Source of the DNA: a virus | Virus record (IMG/VR): IMGVR_UViG_3300025141_000053 | Span: 32,001 to 83,799 of that record | Length of the DNA stretch: 51,799 nucleotides | Strand: one strand, 5' to 3' | The notes under the pieces: generated by a model | Databases searched by the model: none | Seen by the model: the letters and a program-made list of their open reading frames with translations, nothing else | Told to the model about the DNA's origin: nothing | Part shown: one piece after another, positions 14,862 through 23,647 of the stretch | How positions within the stretch are numbered: the first letter of the stretch is position 1 | Layout of the letters: every line of letters begins with the position of its first letter | Translations under genes and position numbers: made by a program

Positions 14862-16700
14862 ATGCTTGAAAATTTTGGTATAGACTATGAAAAAGTTTTA
14901 GAAAAACTAAGTGAAGATAAAGACATAAAACCAGTAAAGGGCAATGAAGATAAGATGATGCGAGTTGCTTTTGACTTTTTTAGATTGAAAGATGCTAATC
15001 CTGAGACATTATGGCAGGTTCAGAAGGCAGATGACGGACAAGAGTATTTAATGAGGACTTTTTCCGATGGCGAAGAAGAAGGATTAAAGGCTGAGTCAGA
15101 TTGGGACGTACAATTAAATAAAGAAGGGACAGACCTTACTATATATAAGTCTGATGTTCCAGTTCATAGAATGGATTTAAATAATATGAAAATAGGGCGC
15201 GATGAGTCTGAGGGCTTTCGCGCTTTTGTTTATGGTAAATTACAAAAAAATGATACTGATTTTTTACAGAAACTTGCTATGGAAATGCCCTTAACAAAGA
15301 TTTCTGCGCTTAAGGAGTCTGGTATTGTTGACCTAGATGAAGCCCGCACAAAGGCTGAGTGGGCTGTTTTAGACAAAATAAGAAAAAGTGCCAGAAAACT
15401 TACCAAAGATATCAAAATGACGATTTTGATTACTACTAAAGACTTGGATATTAGAGATAGGCTAACTCTAAACGATGTGGATGCTGTTATTGTTAAAGTT
15501 GGTCCTACCAGCACCGATGTAGATCCTAATAGGTTAGTTACTCCCAAAAATTATTATTCTTTTTTTAAAAAAAGAATAAATAGACCTTTGGGAAAAGGTT
15601 CTTGGCTATATAAAGATTCTTTTGGAATGAAAGATGAGTCTGGGAAAGAGGAAGAAATAAATCTTTCCCCATTTGGAAAGGAAGAGAGTGGTAATATAAC
15701 ATATCATTTTTTAGACAAGACTTCAATAGCCCAACTTAATAATGCTTTTGGTAGGATGAATCAATATTATAAATTTGATTGGCCACAACGGAAACCATAC
15801 ATGAAGACTGTTGGTAATGTACATAGTCTTATTGATTATTTTTTGGCAAACAAAAGAGAAAGGAAATCTGTTGCTAGAATACCAGATTACCGCAAATCTG
15901 CGTTGTATGCTGCTCTCAAAGAAGCAAAAAAAAAATCCAAACCTACAGATATGGCACCATTCTTACTACAAGTAGTTAGCCAAACTCTTACAAATCTGCG
16001 TGGCAAAAATCAAGGATATTGGGTAAAGAATCAATATGTTGGCGAAGTTCAAAAGATTCTAAAGAGAGAGCGTCTGTATAGGGGCATAGTGGATAGTATG
16101 TGGGGTCCAATGACTCGTAATGCTTGGAATGGTTTTATTAAAAAATATCCTAGTGCTGCCAAATGGGGAATGAAATCATATTCTGGAAAACAAAAACCAG
16201 AACATAGAGTTCTTATTTGGTTTACTGATAATCATGAGAGATTAAGTGGTAAACAGCAACAGCAAATAAGTCCAGAGCAAGTACAACAGATGAAAAAAGA
16301 GATAGGTCAAGGTGTTGGAAAAGCAACTGACTGGATTTCTAAACAATTCGGTGGTAAGAAACCGGCTGTGGCACCAACAGCAGTCACTAAGGTACCTGGT
16401 GCTGCCAGCAATGTTCCGGGTGGTAGAGCCCCTGCGGCAGCTGATGATCAGTGGTCTTTAGCATTTCAAAATCTCGAAATGAAGAAAAGTGCCAGAAAAC
16501 CGGGTGAAACAATGCCTATGCCTAAGAAAAAAGATGAAACTGACGAAGAGCATAAAAAACGCGAAGATAAAGAAACAGAAAAACAGAAGAAAAAGAATAA
16601 AGAGGTTCAAAAAAGAAAGCCTGGACAAACACGAAGAATAAAGTTTAAAAATTCTGAAGCGCAATGGGAACTTGCTTTTAGCAGTTTAAAAAAAAAGTAG
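14862..16700 (+). CDS. Virion-associated protein candidate with peptidoglycan-binding-like domain (612 aa)
   Basis: First gene of the late block; I chose ATG 14862, with AGGAG at good spacing, over an upstream in-frame ATG at 14832. Residues about 392-431 (VQKILKRERLYRGIVDSMWGP then TRNAW) resemble a PG_binding_1 fold. Residues about 480-600 are Pro/Ala- and then Lys/Glu-rich, probably disordered. A short peptide, QWSLAFQNL at 530 and QWELAFSSL at 601, is repeated and may be a docking tag. Translation meets TAG at 16698 right after A AAA AAG, and a start-less open frame follows in -1. I read this as programmed frameshifting that makes a 708-aa fusion. Function is otherwise unknown. Confidence 0.65.
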   Translation: MLENFGIDYEKVLEKLSEDKDIKPVKGNEDKMMRVAFDFFRLKDANPETLWQVQKADDGQEYLMRTFSDGEEEGLKAESDWDVQLNKEGTDLTIYKSDVPVHRMDLNNMKIGRDESEGFRAFVYGKLQKNDTDFLQKLAMEMPLTKISALKESGIVDLDEARTKAEWAVLDKIRKSARKLTKDIKMTILITTKDLDIRDRLTLNDVDAVIVKVGPTSTDVDPNRLVTPKNYYSFFKKRINRPLGKGSWLYKDSFGMKDESGKEEEINLSPFGKEESGNITYHFLDKTSIAQLNNAFGRMNQYYKFDWPQRKPYMKTVGNVHSLIDYFLANKRERKSVARIPDYRKSALYAALKEAKKKSKPTDMAPFLLQVVSQTLTNLRGKNQGYWVKNQYVGEVQKILKRERLYRGIVDSMWGPMTRNAWNGFIKKYPSAAKWGMKSYSGKQKPEHRVLIWFTDNHERLSGKQQQQISPEQVQQMKKEIGQGVGKATDWISKQFGGKKPAVAPTAVTKVPGAASNVPGGRAPAAADDQWSLAFQNLEMKKSARKPGETMPMPKKKDETDEEHKKREDKETEKQKKKNKEVQKRKPGQTRRIKFKNSEAQWELAFSSLKKK

Positions 16701-16746
16701 AAGCGGGCTCGCCAACTGCTGGTAAGCGGGGGGGACATAAGTCTCC
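16691..16746 (+). promoter_or_regulatory. -1 ribosomal frameshift signal (A AAA AAG plus downstream hairpin)
   Basis: Bases 16691-16697 are A AAA AAG in the zero frame, inside a run of nine A, followed directly by the TAG stop. This heptamer is the dnaX-type slippery sequence. Downstream DNA is GC-rich for this genome and can form GGGGAC-ATAA-GTCTCC at 16731-16746. A -1 slip continues into the open frame to 16987. The hairpin is farther away than usual, which weakens the case somewhat. Confidence 0.55.
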
Positions 16747-16987
16747 GCCTAAGGGATACCCAAAGGATAAATCGCAATATGCAGATCCAAAGAATTATAA
16801 ATATCCATTAGATACAGAAAAACGTGTTAGGGCGGCACATAGTTATCTTTCGCAGAAAAAGAATCAAAAGGGATATTCATTAGCAGAAATAAGTACGATG
16901 ATGTCTAAAATTAAATCTGCTGGCAAGAAATATGACATTGAGTATTCTGAAGTAGATGATCAATATAAAAAAGCATTTCGTAGATAA
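16697..16987 (+). CDS. Frameshift-expressed C-terminal extension (96 aa, no start codon)
   Basis: Frame 2 is open from the slippery site to TAA at 16985, with no ATG, GTG or TTG near its beginning. It reads like a real domain: KSPPKGYPKDKSQYADP, then YPLDTEKRVRAAHSYLSQ, then YSLAEISTMMSKIKSAGKKY. From memory this YaDPxNYxYP...RVRAAxxY pattern occurs in phage proteins fused to capsid-related or protease domains (DUF6582-like). Without frameshifting it could not be translated, so it is either the tail of a -1 fusion with the 612-aa protein or, less likely, the result of one lost or gained A in the assembly. Confidence 0.65.
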   Translation, partial: VEAGSPTAGKRGGHKSPPKGYPKDKSQYADPKNYKYPLDTEKRVRAAHSYLSQKKNQKGYSLAEISTMMSKIKSAGKKYDIEYSEVDDQYKKAFRR

Positions 16988-17082
16988 GTAGCAAGAGATA
17001 GTTATATTGGACAGGAATATAATTTTGAGCAATATATTAATAATTTTAAATAAATAAGAGAATTCTTTTTGGAGGAAAAGAT

Positions 17083-18729
17083 ATGACAAATATCAATAAC
17101 ATTAAAAGTGAGGCAGAGAGGCTTTTAAAAGAACTACAACGTGGCAATGAATATATTATTGCGGAAGTTGATAATAGAATGAGACAAGCAGTTGCTGAAT
17201 ATCCCAGAGATACAGTCATTCGTGCTGTGGCAGGTGTAATTGAAAAGATGGCAGACAGTGATCCTAGCAGAGTAATCTCTCAGGGAGAAATTGGTGATAT
17301 CTATAATAACCTTATAGGTTTGAACTCAAATACTCAATTTAGAGAGGCGTTAGGGGATTTTCTTAATACTAAAATTGAAAAAACATCTACCACCAATAAA
17401 GAGTTTATTTCTAAAAATAGAGATACTCAAGAAGGGTCTCTTGATGTATTAGCGGGAGTAGACAATGAATTAAAAATTTTATTTGAACAATCCGAAGATA
17501 AATATGATAGAGATAAAATTGCTCCAGCAAAACACAGAGTAGAATCTGAGTTATCAATGAATGGATTTAATAGAACTCGCACAAAGTTTGCCGGGGGAAA
17601 TTCCAAATTTTTAGTTTTTTCTTCAGACTTAGATACTAATAGGGGTGCTGTAAGAGTATATGTTCCTTGTGAGGCAGAAACAGATAGTCTTCCTTCAGTA
17701 TTTGTTGCTGGCGACCAATTTATGGAACTTAATGCAAGTAATATTCAAAACCATATTATAGAATCTGCTAATTTTAGAACACAACTGCCACCTGTTCATG
17801 CCATTCTACATTCACTTGACCTCTTAACTTCTCAAGCCGAAAAAACAATGCCAAAAGATGAATTTGATAAGATTGCCGGGAATATTCCTACAAGTAAAGA
17901 CATGCCACTTTCGGCACCATCTTTGCTTGGTCAAATGCCAGAAGGAAAGCCTGTTGGCATGATTGAAATGCCTAGAGTTGAAACTCCCGAGCCATTAAAA
18001 ATTCTTGCTAATGATTTAGAAGAACAAATGGTTGAGACTGCTTTAGACTTTCCACTTGTTTCAGTTAGAACTGCCAAAAAGATGTTAGTTGCTGAGATTA
18101 ATGCCATGGGATTTTCTGGAACACAAGTTAAAATTGCTGCACCAACCCAAGATGGGTTCATATGTGAGGCAATTATAAATTCTCCAAGTGGTAAAGTAAG
18201 TATAGAAGTTCCCATTGAGATGAAGCAAAATAGGCCATTAATGCCATCAGTTTTTGCCAAGAACGATCAAATATTTGATTTTGATGAGGGTTCTGTAAAA
18301 GCATTTGTTTCAAAAGGATCAAATAGAGACACATATATTAATAGAGATAATCAACTATTAGATGTTGATATTTCGAAATTACGTGATCTATTAGTTAAGT
18401 CAGCAATCGATAAAGATTTTGGAACTTGTGATGAGATCTTAGCAGTTGCTTCTGAAAGATTTGATGCTGTAACTTACAAAAATCTTATAACTGATTTTAA
18501 CTCCATTCTAAAAAATGCCAGCCTAACAACAGAAGAATCTTGTTGTTCAAGACAAATCAAAAGTCCTAATTCTATTTATAAATATTGCGGTCATTATAAT
18601 GTTCCATTACATGATGTTCTTCAAGATGATGGTGGAAATTGTTGTTTGAAAAAGACACACTATTCTCGCGAAGCTCAAAGATCTGAGGGAGCGATGTTTT
18701 CTAACGCAAGAGTTTTGATTAGCGAATAA
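17083..18729 (+). CDS. Unknown protein with an internal domain duplication (548 aa)
   Basis: The start follows TTGGAGGAAAAG. Residues about 152-226 and 334-408 are two copies of one domain: VESELSMNGFNRTRTKFAG versus VAEINAMGFSGTQVKIAA, each then ending in PSVFVAGDQ or PSVFAKNDQ and a short acidic strand. A C-terminal Cys cluster (CCSRQ ... CGHYNVPLHD ... CC, residues about 487-522) probably binds zinc. No signal peptide or membrane segment is visible. I do not recognise the family; by position it is virion-related. Confidence 0.65.
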   Translation: MTNINNIKSEAERLLKELQRGNEYIIAEVDNRMRQAVAEYPRDTVIRAVAGVIEKMADSDPSRVISQGEIGDIYNNLIGLNSNTQFREALGDFLNTKIEKTSTTNKEFISKNRDTQEGSLDVLAGVDNELKILFEQSEDKYDRDKIAPAKHRVESELSMNGFNRTRTKFAGGNSKFLVFSSDLDTNRGAVRVYVPCEAETDSLPSVFVAGDQFMELNASNIQNHIIESANFRTQLPPVHAILHSLDLLTSQAEKTMPKDEFDKIAGNIPTSKDMPLSAPSLLGQMPEGKPVGMIEMPRVETPEPLKILANDLEEQMVETALDFPLVSVRTAKKMLVAEINAMGFSGTQVKIAAPTQDGFICEAIINSPSGKVSIEVPIEMKQNRPLMPSVFAKNDQIFDFDEGSVKAFVSKGSNRDTYINRDNQLLDVDISKLRDLLVKSAIDKDFGTCDEILAVASERFDAVTYKNLITDFNSILKNASLTTEESCCSRQIKSPNSIYKYCGHYNVPLHDVLQDDGGNCCLKKTHYSREAQRSEGAMFSNARVLISE

Positions 18730-18747
18730 AATATGGAGGAAATTACA

Positions 18748-19392
18748 ATGAGTAATGAAAATAATGCATTAAAAGAGTTAATTGATTATGCTGATTATTT
18801 AGATAAAAGAGGATTTACTTCTATCGCCAATTTATTTGATTTTGCGGTTAATACTATTGCTAATATGAGAAAAAATACTAACATTATTAAGAGTTCTGAT
18901 AGCGCAAAAGTTATGATCGCGAAATGTGCTGATTACATGGATGATATGAATAGCGCAACAAGTGACATATTGGACAAAGTTTTAAAAATTGCTATTGAAG
19001 ATATCCCAGGAAGATATGGCCCAGTAAGTCAATTTGACAGACTAAAACATTCAGAGCAAGTTTATGATACTGAATCACCTGATAAAAAACAAGAAAAGAG
19101 AAAAAGAAGTGACGAGCCTAGTGTTAAGGGGTTCGGAGAGATGGGTTCGCATTTAAATACAAGATATTGTCCAGATCATCATGGTGTTCAAACAACTAGA
19201 ATTGGAGAAAGAGTATATCAGTGTCCACTAGATAAGAAGACTTATAATTATGAGACTGGATATACCAATTATCGAGGAGAAAATATTCCAGGTGGAAGCG
19301 TTGCTCACCAAACTCCTGAATCAAGTGATTATTTTGCAGCACCGTCAAGAATTTTTGACTCAAGAGAAAACTTAATGAATCCTCTTGTATAG
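18748..19392 (+). CDS. Tagged protein with zinc-ribbon-like C-terminus (214 aa)
   Basis: GGAGG at 18735-18739 supports ATG 18748; the in-frame ATG at 18733 overlaps that site and is less likely. The N-terminus (residues about 9-36, ELIDYADYLDKRGFTSIA then LFDFAVNTIA) is a variant of the two-helix tag found on several proteins here. The middle is Lys/Asp/Pro-rich and flexible. The C-terminal part (CPDHHGVQTTRIGERVYQC) looks like a zinc-binding beta hairpin. The function is unknown; the tag suggests it belongs to the virion set. Confidence 0.62.
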   Translation: MSNENNALKELIDYADYLDKRGFTSIANLFDFAVNTIANMRKNTNIIKSSDSAKVMIAKCADYMDDMNSATSDILDKVLKIAIEDIPGRYGPVSQFDRLKHSEQVYDTESPDKKQEKRKRSDEPSVKGFGEMGSHLNTRYCPDHHGVQTTRIGERVYQCPLDKKTYNYETGYTNYRGENIPGGSVAHQTPESSDYFAAPSRIFDSRENLMNPLV

Positions 19393-19399
19393 GTGAAAT

Positions 19400-20164
19400 A
19401 TGCCAAAAATAAAACCAGGTAGAAGACAGTTTGAAAAAATTTTATCACATCCAGATAGAAATTTGATTATTAGGCTATTGGCTCAAGGAAATGGTGTGAG
19501 GGCAATAGAGAATCTTTTAAAAGAAAAGTATCCAGATGATAAAAGTAAGACAATTACTTTTATGACATTACAGAAATTCAGAAAAGATTATATGGACTTA
19601 GATGCTGAAGCGTTGTCTCTTATAAAAAAAGAAGAAAAAGAAAAATTAGAAAAGAAAGAAGATGCTCAAATAGACAGGAAAATAAGAAATCTTCCAACTT
19701 ATAAACAAGTAATTGAGAACGCAAAAGAAGAACATATTGATATAAGAAGAACTCTTAAAAATCTAGAATTGGTAATTAATTCTAGAATGGAGACACTTTT
19801 TAATCTTGCGAATCAAGGAAAATTATCCCAAAAAAGAGAAGAGAACTTTTTGGGATATATGGAAAAGCAGCTATCTGTTTTAGAAAAATGGGGAAAATAT
19901 GTAGAAAAAATTGCTGATAAGACAGTACAAACTGATGTTAATATAACTGTAGTTCAAGATCAGGCTGTTTTAATAAGAGAGGCTATTTTAGAAACCTTAG
20001 ATGATGTTTCTCCAGAACTAAAAATAAAGTTTTTGGAAAATTTAAATAACAAGTTGGAAAATACTATTTTTAGAAAAAAGAAAACAACAAGTATTAAAAG
20101 TATTAGTGGCAGTGCTCATAAAATGTTAGATGAATATGTGGATGCGGAGATTTCTGATGACTGA
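19400..20164 (+). CDS. Putative terminase small subunit (254 aa)
   Basis: Residues about 20-60 (NLIIRLLAQGNGVRAIENLL ... TFMTLQKFRKDYM) read as a helix-turn-helix, followed by a long Lys/Glu helix and further coiled-coil-like segments. Small terminases bind packaging sites through such an N-terminal domain and form rings through helical parts. The size and the large terminase 7 kb downstream in the same operon fit. There is no diagnostic motif, so the call is by architecture and context. The last bases overlap the next start. Confidence 0.48.
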   Translation: MPKIKPGRRQFEKILSHPDRNLIIRLLAQGNGVRAIENLLKEKYPDDKSKTITFMTLQKFRKDYMDLDAEALSLIKKEEKEKLEKKEDAQIDRKIRNLPTYKQVIENAKEEHIDIRRTLKNLELVINSRMETLFNLANQGKLSQKREENFLGYMEKQLSVLEKWGKYVEKIADKTVQTDVNITVVQDQAVLIREAILETLDDVSPELKIKFLENLNNKLENTIFRKKKTTSIKSISGSAHKMLDEYVDAEISDD

Positions 20165-21863
20165 TTACATACAAAGTGTCTTAGATGATATTTCTGATGA
20201 CGGGATGACTCCTGATTTATGGGATTTAGTAAATGAAGATATAGAAAATATGAAAGGAGTTGGGGTTTCTAATAAAAAAGAGAAGGCCCTTCTTTTTTAT
20301 ATAAGAAGATTTATGAATGATATTTTAGATGATTTTGGCACAAAAAGACAGCCTGGGATTACCAAAAAAGTTTTTGAAATGTTAAAAGATAAAGAAGATG
20401 TGAGCATAGATGATATAAAAAATGCTGTTTCGAGTTGTTTTAAAACGAAAAGAGCATACCCAAATACTACTGGTGTTTATAGAGAATATAATCACGACAA
20501 GGTTGATATTAATAAGTGGATTACTACAATGGCTAATATTAATCAATCTGAAGATGAAATAGGTACTTTAGAGCAACTAACTTCCAGTTGGAATGAAACA
20601 GAAAAATATAATTTCATTCAATGGATGAAATATTATGAGGAAAATAGTCATATGAAATATGGATTTGATAAAAAAGCTAATTATTTAAATTTTGTGTTTG
20701 ATCATGAAATGGAGCAAGCACTTAAAGATCCTGTGTTGGGACAAGAAGAAGAAGTGAAGGTAGAACCTGAAGTACAGATACCACAAAAACGCATTCAGAC
20801 ATTACAAGATTATAAAAAATCTTTGGTTAGTCGCCTCATGTCTGCTGAAAGATTATTGGCTAAATTTGTAGATGTTCTACCAGAGCAAAAGTGGCAATTT
20901 TTGTATGACACATTGACAAGACTTAAAGGTGAGGCCACACAACTAAAGGTAGCTCAGACTATAAATGATAGAGTAATAAGAGCCGCAAATATTTTTGATG
21001 ATAATGATTTTCAAGAGGGCGCTCAAGAATTGAGGAAAATAGCTGCTCCTGCGGGAAATATAGCAAAAAGAATTGAAAAAGCATTAGGTGGTGGTGAAGG
21101 CGCTGAAGAAGGTGCCGGTGCTGCTGATCTAGGCGATGATCTAATGGACATGCCTAACGAATTAGATTTGCCCGGTGGAGAGGCTGGCCCCGGTGGAGAG
21201 ACTCCTCCCATGGATGAACCTGCTCCTGATGAAGGACTTGACGCTCCTCCAGCGGGAGATGAGTTGGACGTGCCAGAACCTGACGGTGGAGAAGAGCCTT
21301 CTCCAGATGAGCCAGATTTGGATGTGCCAGAACCCACCACAGAAGAACCAGAATTAGATGTTTCGGAGCCAGCAGGAGCAGATAATCCTTTTGCTGGATC
21401 AAATCCGGAAGATGTTATTAATATTATAAATCCACTATTACAGAGTGCTCGTAGTAGAGTAAATGTTCGTATTCTAACAAAAGCAGATATGATGCTTGAG
21501 GGATTAGGTGTTGCCTCTTATCTCCCAGAGTTAAGTGAGGCAATAGGAAAACAAATAGAATGTGATAATTATATAGCAAACAGATTAGAAAAAATTATTG
21601 GGAAATTACAAGGAAGCAAGGGTGGGGACTCAGCAGCAGGAGCCCTACCCCCTTCAGCCCCAGCGCCTTCAGTAGATATGGGGGAAATAACTGGAGAAGA
21701 GACTCTTGACGTAGAGGAGCCTGAAGAGACTCTTGACGTAGAGGAACCAGAAGAAGCAGTCTTAGAAGAAGTCCCCGTAGAGGCTCCTAAAGCGCCTCCA
21801 GTTGCGGAAAAAGAAGAGAAGGTTCCTCCAACAAAGACACCTAAGGCTCCAGCAGAGGTATAA
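20157..21863 (+). CDS. Acidic, partly disordered late protein (568 aa)
   Basis: ATG 20157 is preceded by GGAG at 20146-20149 and overlaps the previous stop; an in-frame ATG at 20130 lies deeper in the previous gene. Residues 1-300 are mostly helical. Residues about 310-412 are a Gly/Pro/Glu/Asp-rich linker with repeats such as LDVPEP and PDEPDLDVPEP. A short folded segment (residues about 415-485) follows, then a second acidic tail with ETLDVEEPEE repeated. Acidic disordered regions are common in scaffold and head-interior proteins, but no motif proves it. Confidence 0.62.
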   Translation: MTDYIQSVLDDISDDGMTPDLWDLVNEDIENMKGVGVSNKKEKALLFYIRRFMNDILDDFGTKRQPGITKKVFEMLKDKEDVSIDDIKNAVSSCFKTKRAYPNTTGVYREYNHDKVDINKWITTMANINQSEDEIGTLEQLTSSWNETEKYNFIQWMKYYEENSHMKYGFDKKANYLNFVFDHEMEQALKDPVLGQEEEVKVEPEVQIPQKRIQTLQDYKKSLVSRLMSAERLLAKFVDVLPEQKWQFLYDTLTRLKGEATQLKVAQTINDRVIRAANIFDDNDFQEGAQELRKIAAPAGNIAKRIEKALGGGEGAEEGAGAADLGDDLMDMPNELDLPGGEAGPGGETPPMDEPAPDEGLDAPPAGDELDVPEPDGGEEPSPDEPDLDVPEPTTEEPELDVSEPAGADNPFAGSNPEDVINIINPLLQSARSRVNVRILTKADMMLEGLGVASYLPELSEAIGKQIECDNYIANRLEKIIGKLQGSKGGDSAAGALPPSAPAPSVDMGEITGEETLDVEEPEETLDVEEPEEAVLEEVPVEAPKAPPVAEKEEKVPPTKTPKAPAEV

Positions 21864-21866
21864 TTT

Positions 21867-22634
21867 ATGAAGGTATCTCAATTATTGAAAACAGTATTTG
21901 AAATAGCAAAAACTAATAATTTAGCAACTCCATATATGGTAGGAGGAATACCAAGAGATATAGTTATGGGAAATAGTAATGATGTTGAAGATATTGATTT
22001 AACAACTGGCAATGAAGACTCTTTAGAACTAGTCAGATTATGTCATGAACATTGGCCAGAAACATCTTTTAAAGAGTTTAATGATGGTCATGCCTCATTA
22101 AATTTTAAAAATATTAAATTAGACTTCAGTAGTAATAAGATTGCCCCAGATATTGAGGAAAAATTAAAAGAACTTGGGATAAATGATCCAACAGATTTAC
22201 AAAAAGAAATTTATTCAAGAGATTTTACAATTAACACGTTGCTAAAACCCATTGATGACCTAAGTAAAGACATAATAGATGTTACTGGAAAGGGAATAGA
22301 TGATTGTAAGAATAAGATATTACGTGGCCCAATAAGCGGTGAATTTTCTTTTATAAATAGCCCTAATAGGATTGTTAGGGCTATTAGAATTGCTGTAAAA
22401 ATGGATTTGAAATTTAGCAAGGAAGTTGGAGAATCTATTAGAAGGCTTAAGAATCTATTAATGGATGTATCAGATAGATATATAAATAAAGAAATTAATA
22501 AAGCTTTAAGGGAAGATACAGAAAAAACGGTGGCTATTTTAGTAAATTATAAATTGTTGCCTATTCTGCCATTATCAAAAATGCTCACAAGAGAGTTGGC
22601 AAGACAGAGAATGGTACAACATATTTTAGATTAA
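21867..22634 (+). CDS. CCA-adding enzyme / poly(A) polymerase-like nucleotidyltransferase
   Basis: 255 aa. The head domain has YMVGGIPRDIVMG (residues 23-35) and the catalytic EDIDLTTG (D42, D44), the signature of the class II tRNA nucleotidyltransferase/PcnB family. SRDFTINTLL and DVTGKGIDDCKNKILR match the following conserved motifs, and the NRIVRAIRIAVKMDL region matches the RNA-binding neck. Bacterial enzymes have 400 aa or more; the C-terminal body and tail are short here. The reaction is addition of CCA or A residues to RNA 3' ends. Finding it amid virion genes is unusual and suggests packaging or a late role. Confidence 0.8.
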   Translation: MKVSQLLKTVFEIAKTNNLATPYMVGGIPRDIVMGNSNDVEDIDLTTGNEDSLELVRLCHEHWPETSFKEFNDGHASLNFKNIKLDFSSNKIAPDIEEKLKELGINDPTDLQKEIYSRDFTINTLLKPIDDLSKDIIDVTGKGIDDCKNKILRGPISGEFSFINSPNRIVRAIRIAVKMDLKFSKEVGESIRRLKNLLMDVSDRYINKEINKALREDTEKTVAILVNYKLLPILPLSKMLTRELARQRMVQHILD

Positions 22635-22640
22635 GGAGTA

Positions 22641-23165
22641 ATGATGAGAACTTTAAATGTAATGTTAAAAATTGCTGAAGAAATGATAAATAATAATGAT
22701 GTTAGGGGCTTAAGAGAATTATGCCAAAGTTATGAAGATCATGTATTAAAGATATTTAAAAAATCACATTTTGTCCCTGATGACAATTCGGATACTCCCA
22801 ATTTTTGGAAGCGCAATCTTGATTATGCTGGATATGAAAATTCACCATGGAGAGGAAGTATGGTTGATTTTATGAAGGAATTCCCAGGTGGATTAAGAGA
22901 TTGGGTTAAACACAGAGCAAAGGAAAAGGATAAAAGATTTAATTTACATTCGATAAAAGATTTTAATAAAAAATCTGGACAAGAAGTTATTAATTTGTTA
23001 AAAAATAATTTGTCAAAAACGGCAGAAAAATATGATCCTCAAAAATGGGGAAATGTAAGGGGGCTTCTTGCTCAGTATTCAGATGATGTAGAACTAGCTG
23101 CTTCTGATGCTGTTGAAGATATTGTAAGGTATGTTCAATTAATGAGGGAAAATAAAAGAAAATGA
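22641..23165 (+). CDS. Unknown helical protein (174 aa)
   Basis: Preceded by AAGGAG; two adjacent ATGs (22641, 22644) are possible starts. The N-terminus (MLKIAEEMINNNDVRGLREL) is reminiscent of the helical tag on neighbours, though degenerate. The middle contains an aromatic patch (NFWKRNLDYAGYENSPWRG). Its last codons overlap the next gene. No family is recognised. Confidence 0.6.
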   Translation: MMRTLNVMLKIAEEMINNNDVRGLRELCQSYEDHVLKIFKKSHFVPDDNSDTPNFWKRNLDYAGYENSPWRGSMVDFMKEFPGGLRDWVKHRAKEKDKRFNLHSIKDFNKKSGQEVINLLKNNLSKTAEKYDPQKWGNVRGLLAQYSDDVELAASDAVEDIVRYVQLMRENKRK

Positions 23166-23617
23166 AAAAAAGTGGATGGATAAAATCAAAAGGCTTTGGA
23201 GATGCGTGTCCTTTTGGTCTTCCAATAACACATTCTTGTAAGAATGCTGGAAAATCCACTTTAAGAATGTGTCCAATGGATTATGTTGAGGGCAAGGGCA
23301 AGAAAAAAGAAATAAAAAAAGCTAATAGAAGAGTCTATATATATCATAAAAGCGGTAAAAGATGTCCATTTGCTGTAAATATAATGGGCAAAAATAACGT
23401 AAATTGTGACTGGGGAGATGTTGGTCAAGGTGTCGGTGGTGCAGAGTTAACGGGAAGTCCGTTGTATCCAAGCACATTTGCTGGCATTGAAGGACTTTAT
23501 GGATTTCCTTTAGGCTTTTATGCTGATAATAATCAAAGTAGAAATACACCGTATGGCTTATTTTCATTACTTGGAGAAGAAAAAGAAGATGAAAATATCA
23601 AATATGGGTCGGATTAA
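23162..23617 (+). CDS. Cys-rich unknown protein (151 aa)
   Basis: The first half has paired cysteines (CPFGLPITHSC, MCPMDY, RCPF, NCDW) that could bind zinc or an iron-sulphur cluster. The second half is Gly/Tyr/Pro-rich (LYPSTFAGIEGLYGFPLGFY), like low-complexity structural proteins. It overlaps the previous gene by four bases. I do not recognise it; a zinc-bound structural role is a guess. Confidence 0.55.
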   Translation: MKKSGWIKSKGFGDACPFGLPITHSCKNAGKSTLRMCPMDYVEGKGKKKEIKKANRRVYIYHKSGKRCPFAVNIMGKNNVNCDWGDVGQGVGGAELTGSPLYPSTFAGIEGLYGFPLGFYADNNQSRNTPYGLFSLLGEEKEDENIKYGSD

Positions 23618-23647
23618 TAATAAAAGCCATTAAAAAGGAGATTTAAA

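Noticed and set aside
17018-17023. Promoter with a perfect TATAAT before the 548-aa gene
   Set aside because: No acceptable -35 element lies 16-19 bases upstream; a lone TATAAT is expected by chance in AT-rich DNA.
16988-17051. Continuation of the frameshift extension past its TAA
   Set aside because: The same frame stays open for another 21 codons after TAA at 16985 (VARDSYIGQEYNFEQY ...). There is no readthrough signal or start, so I treat it as chance.
20146-21863. Reverse-strand Pro/Ser-rich open frames
   Set aside because: They are the complement of the Gly/Pro/Glu-rich repeat linker of the forward gene; base composition keeps the reverse frame free of stops.
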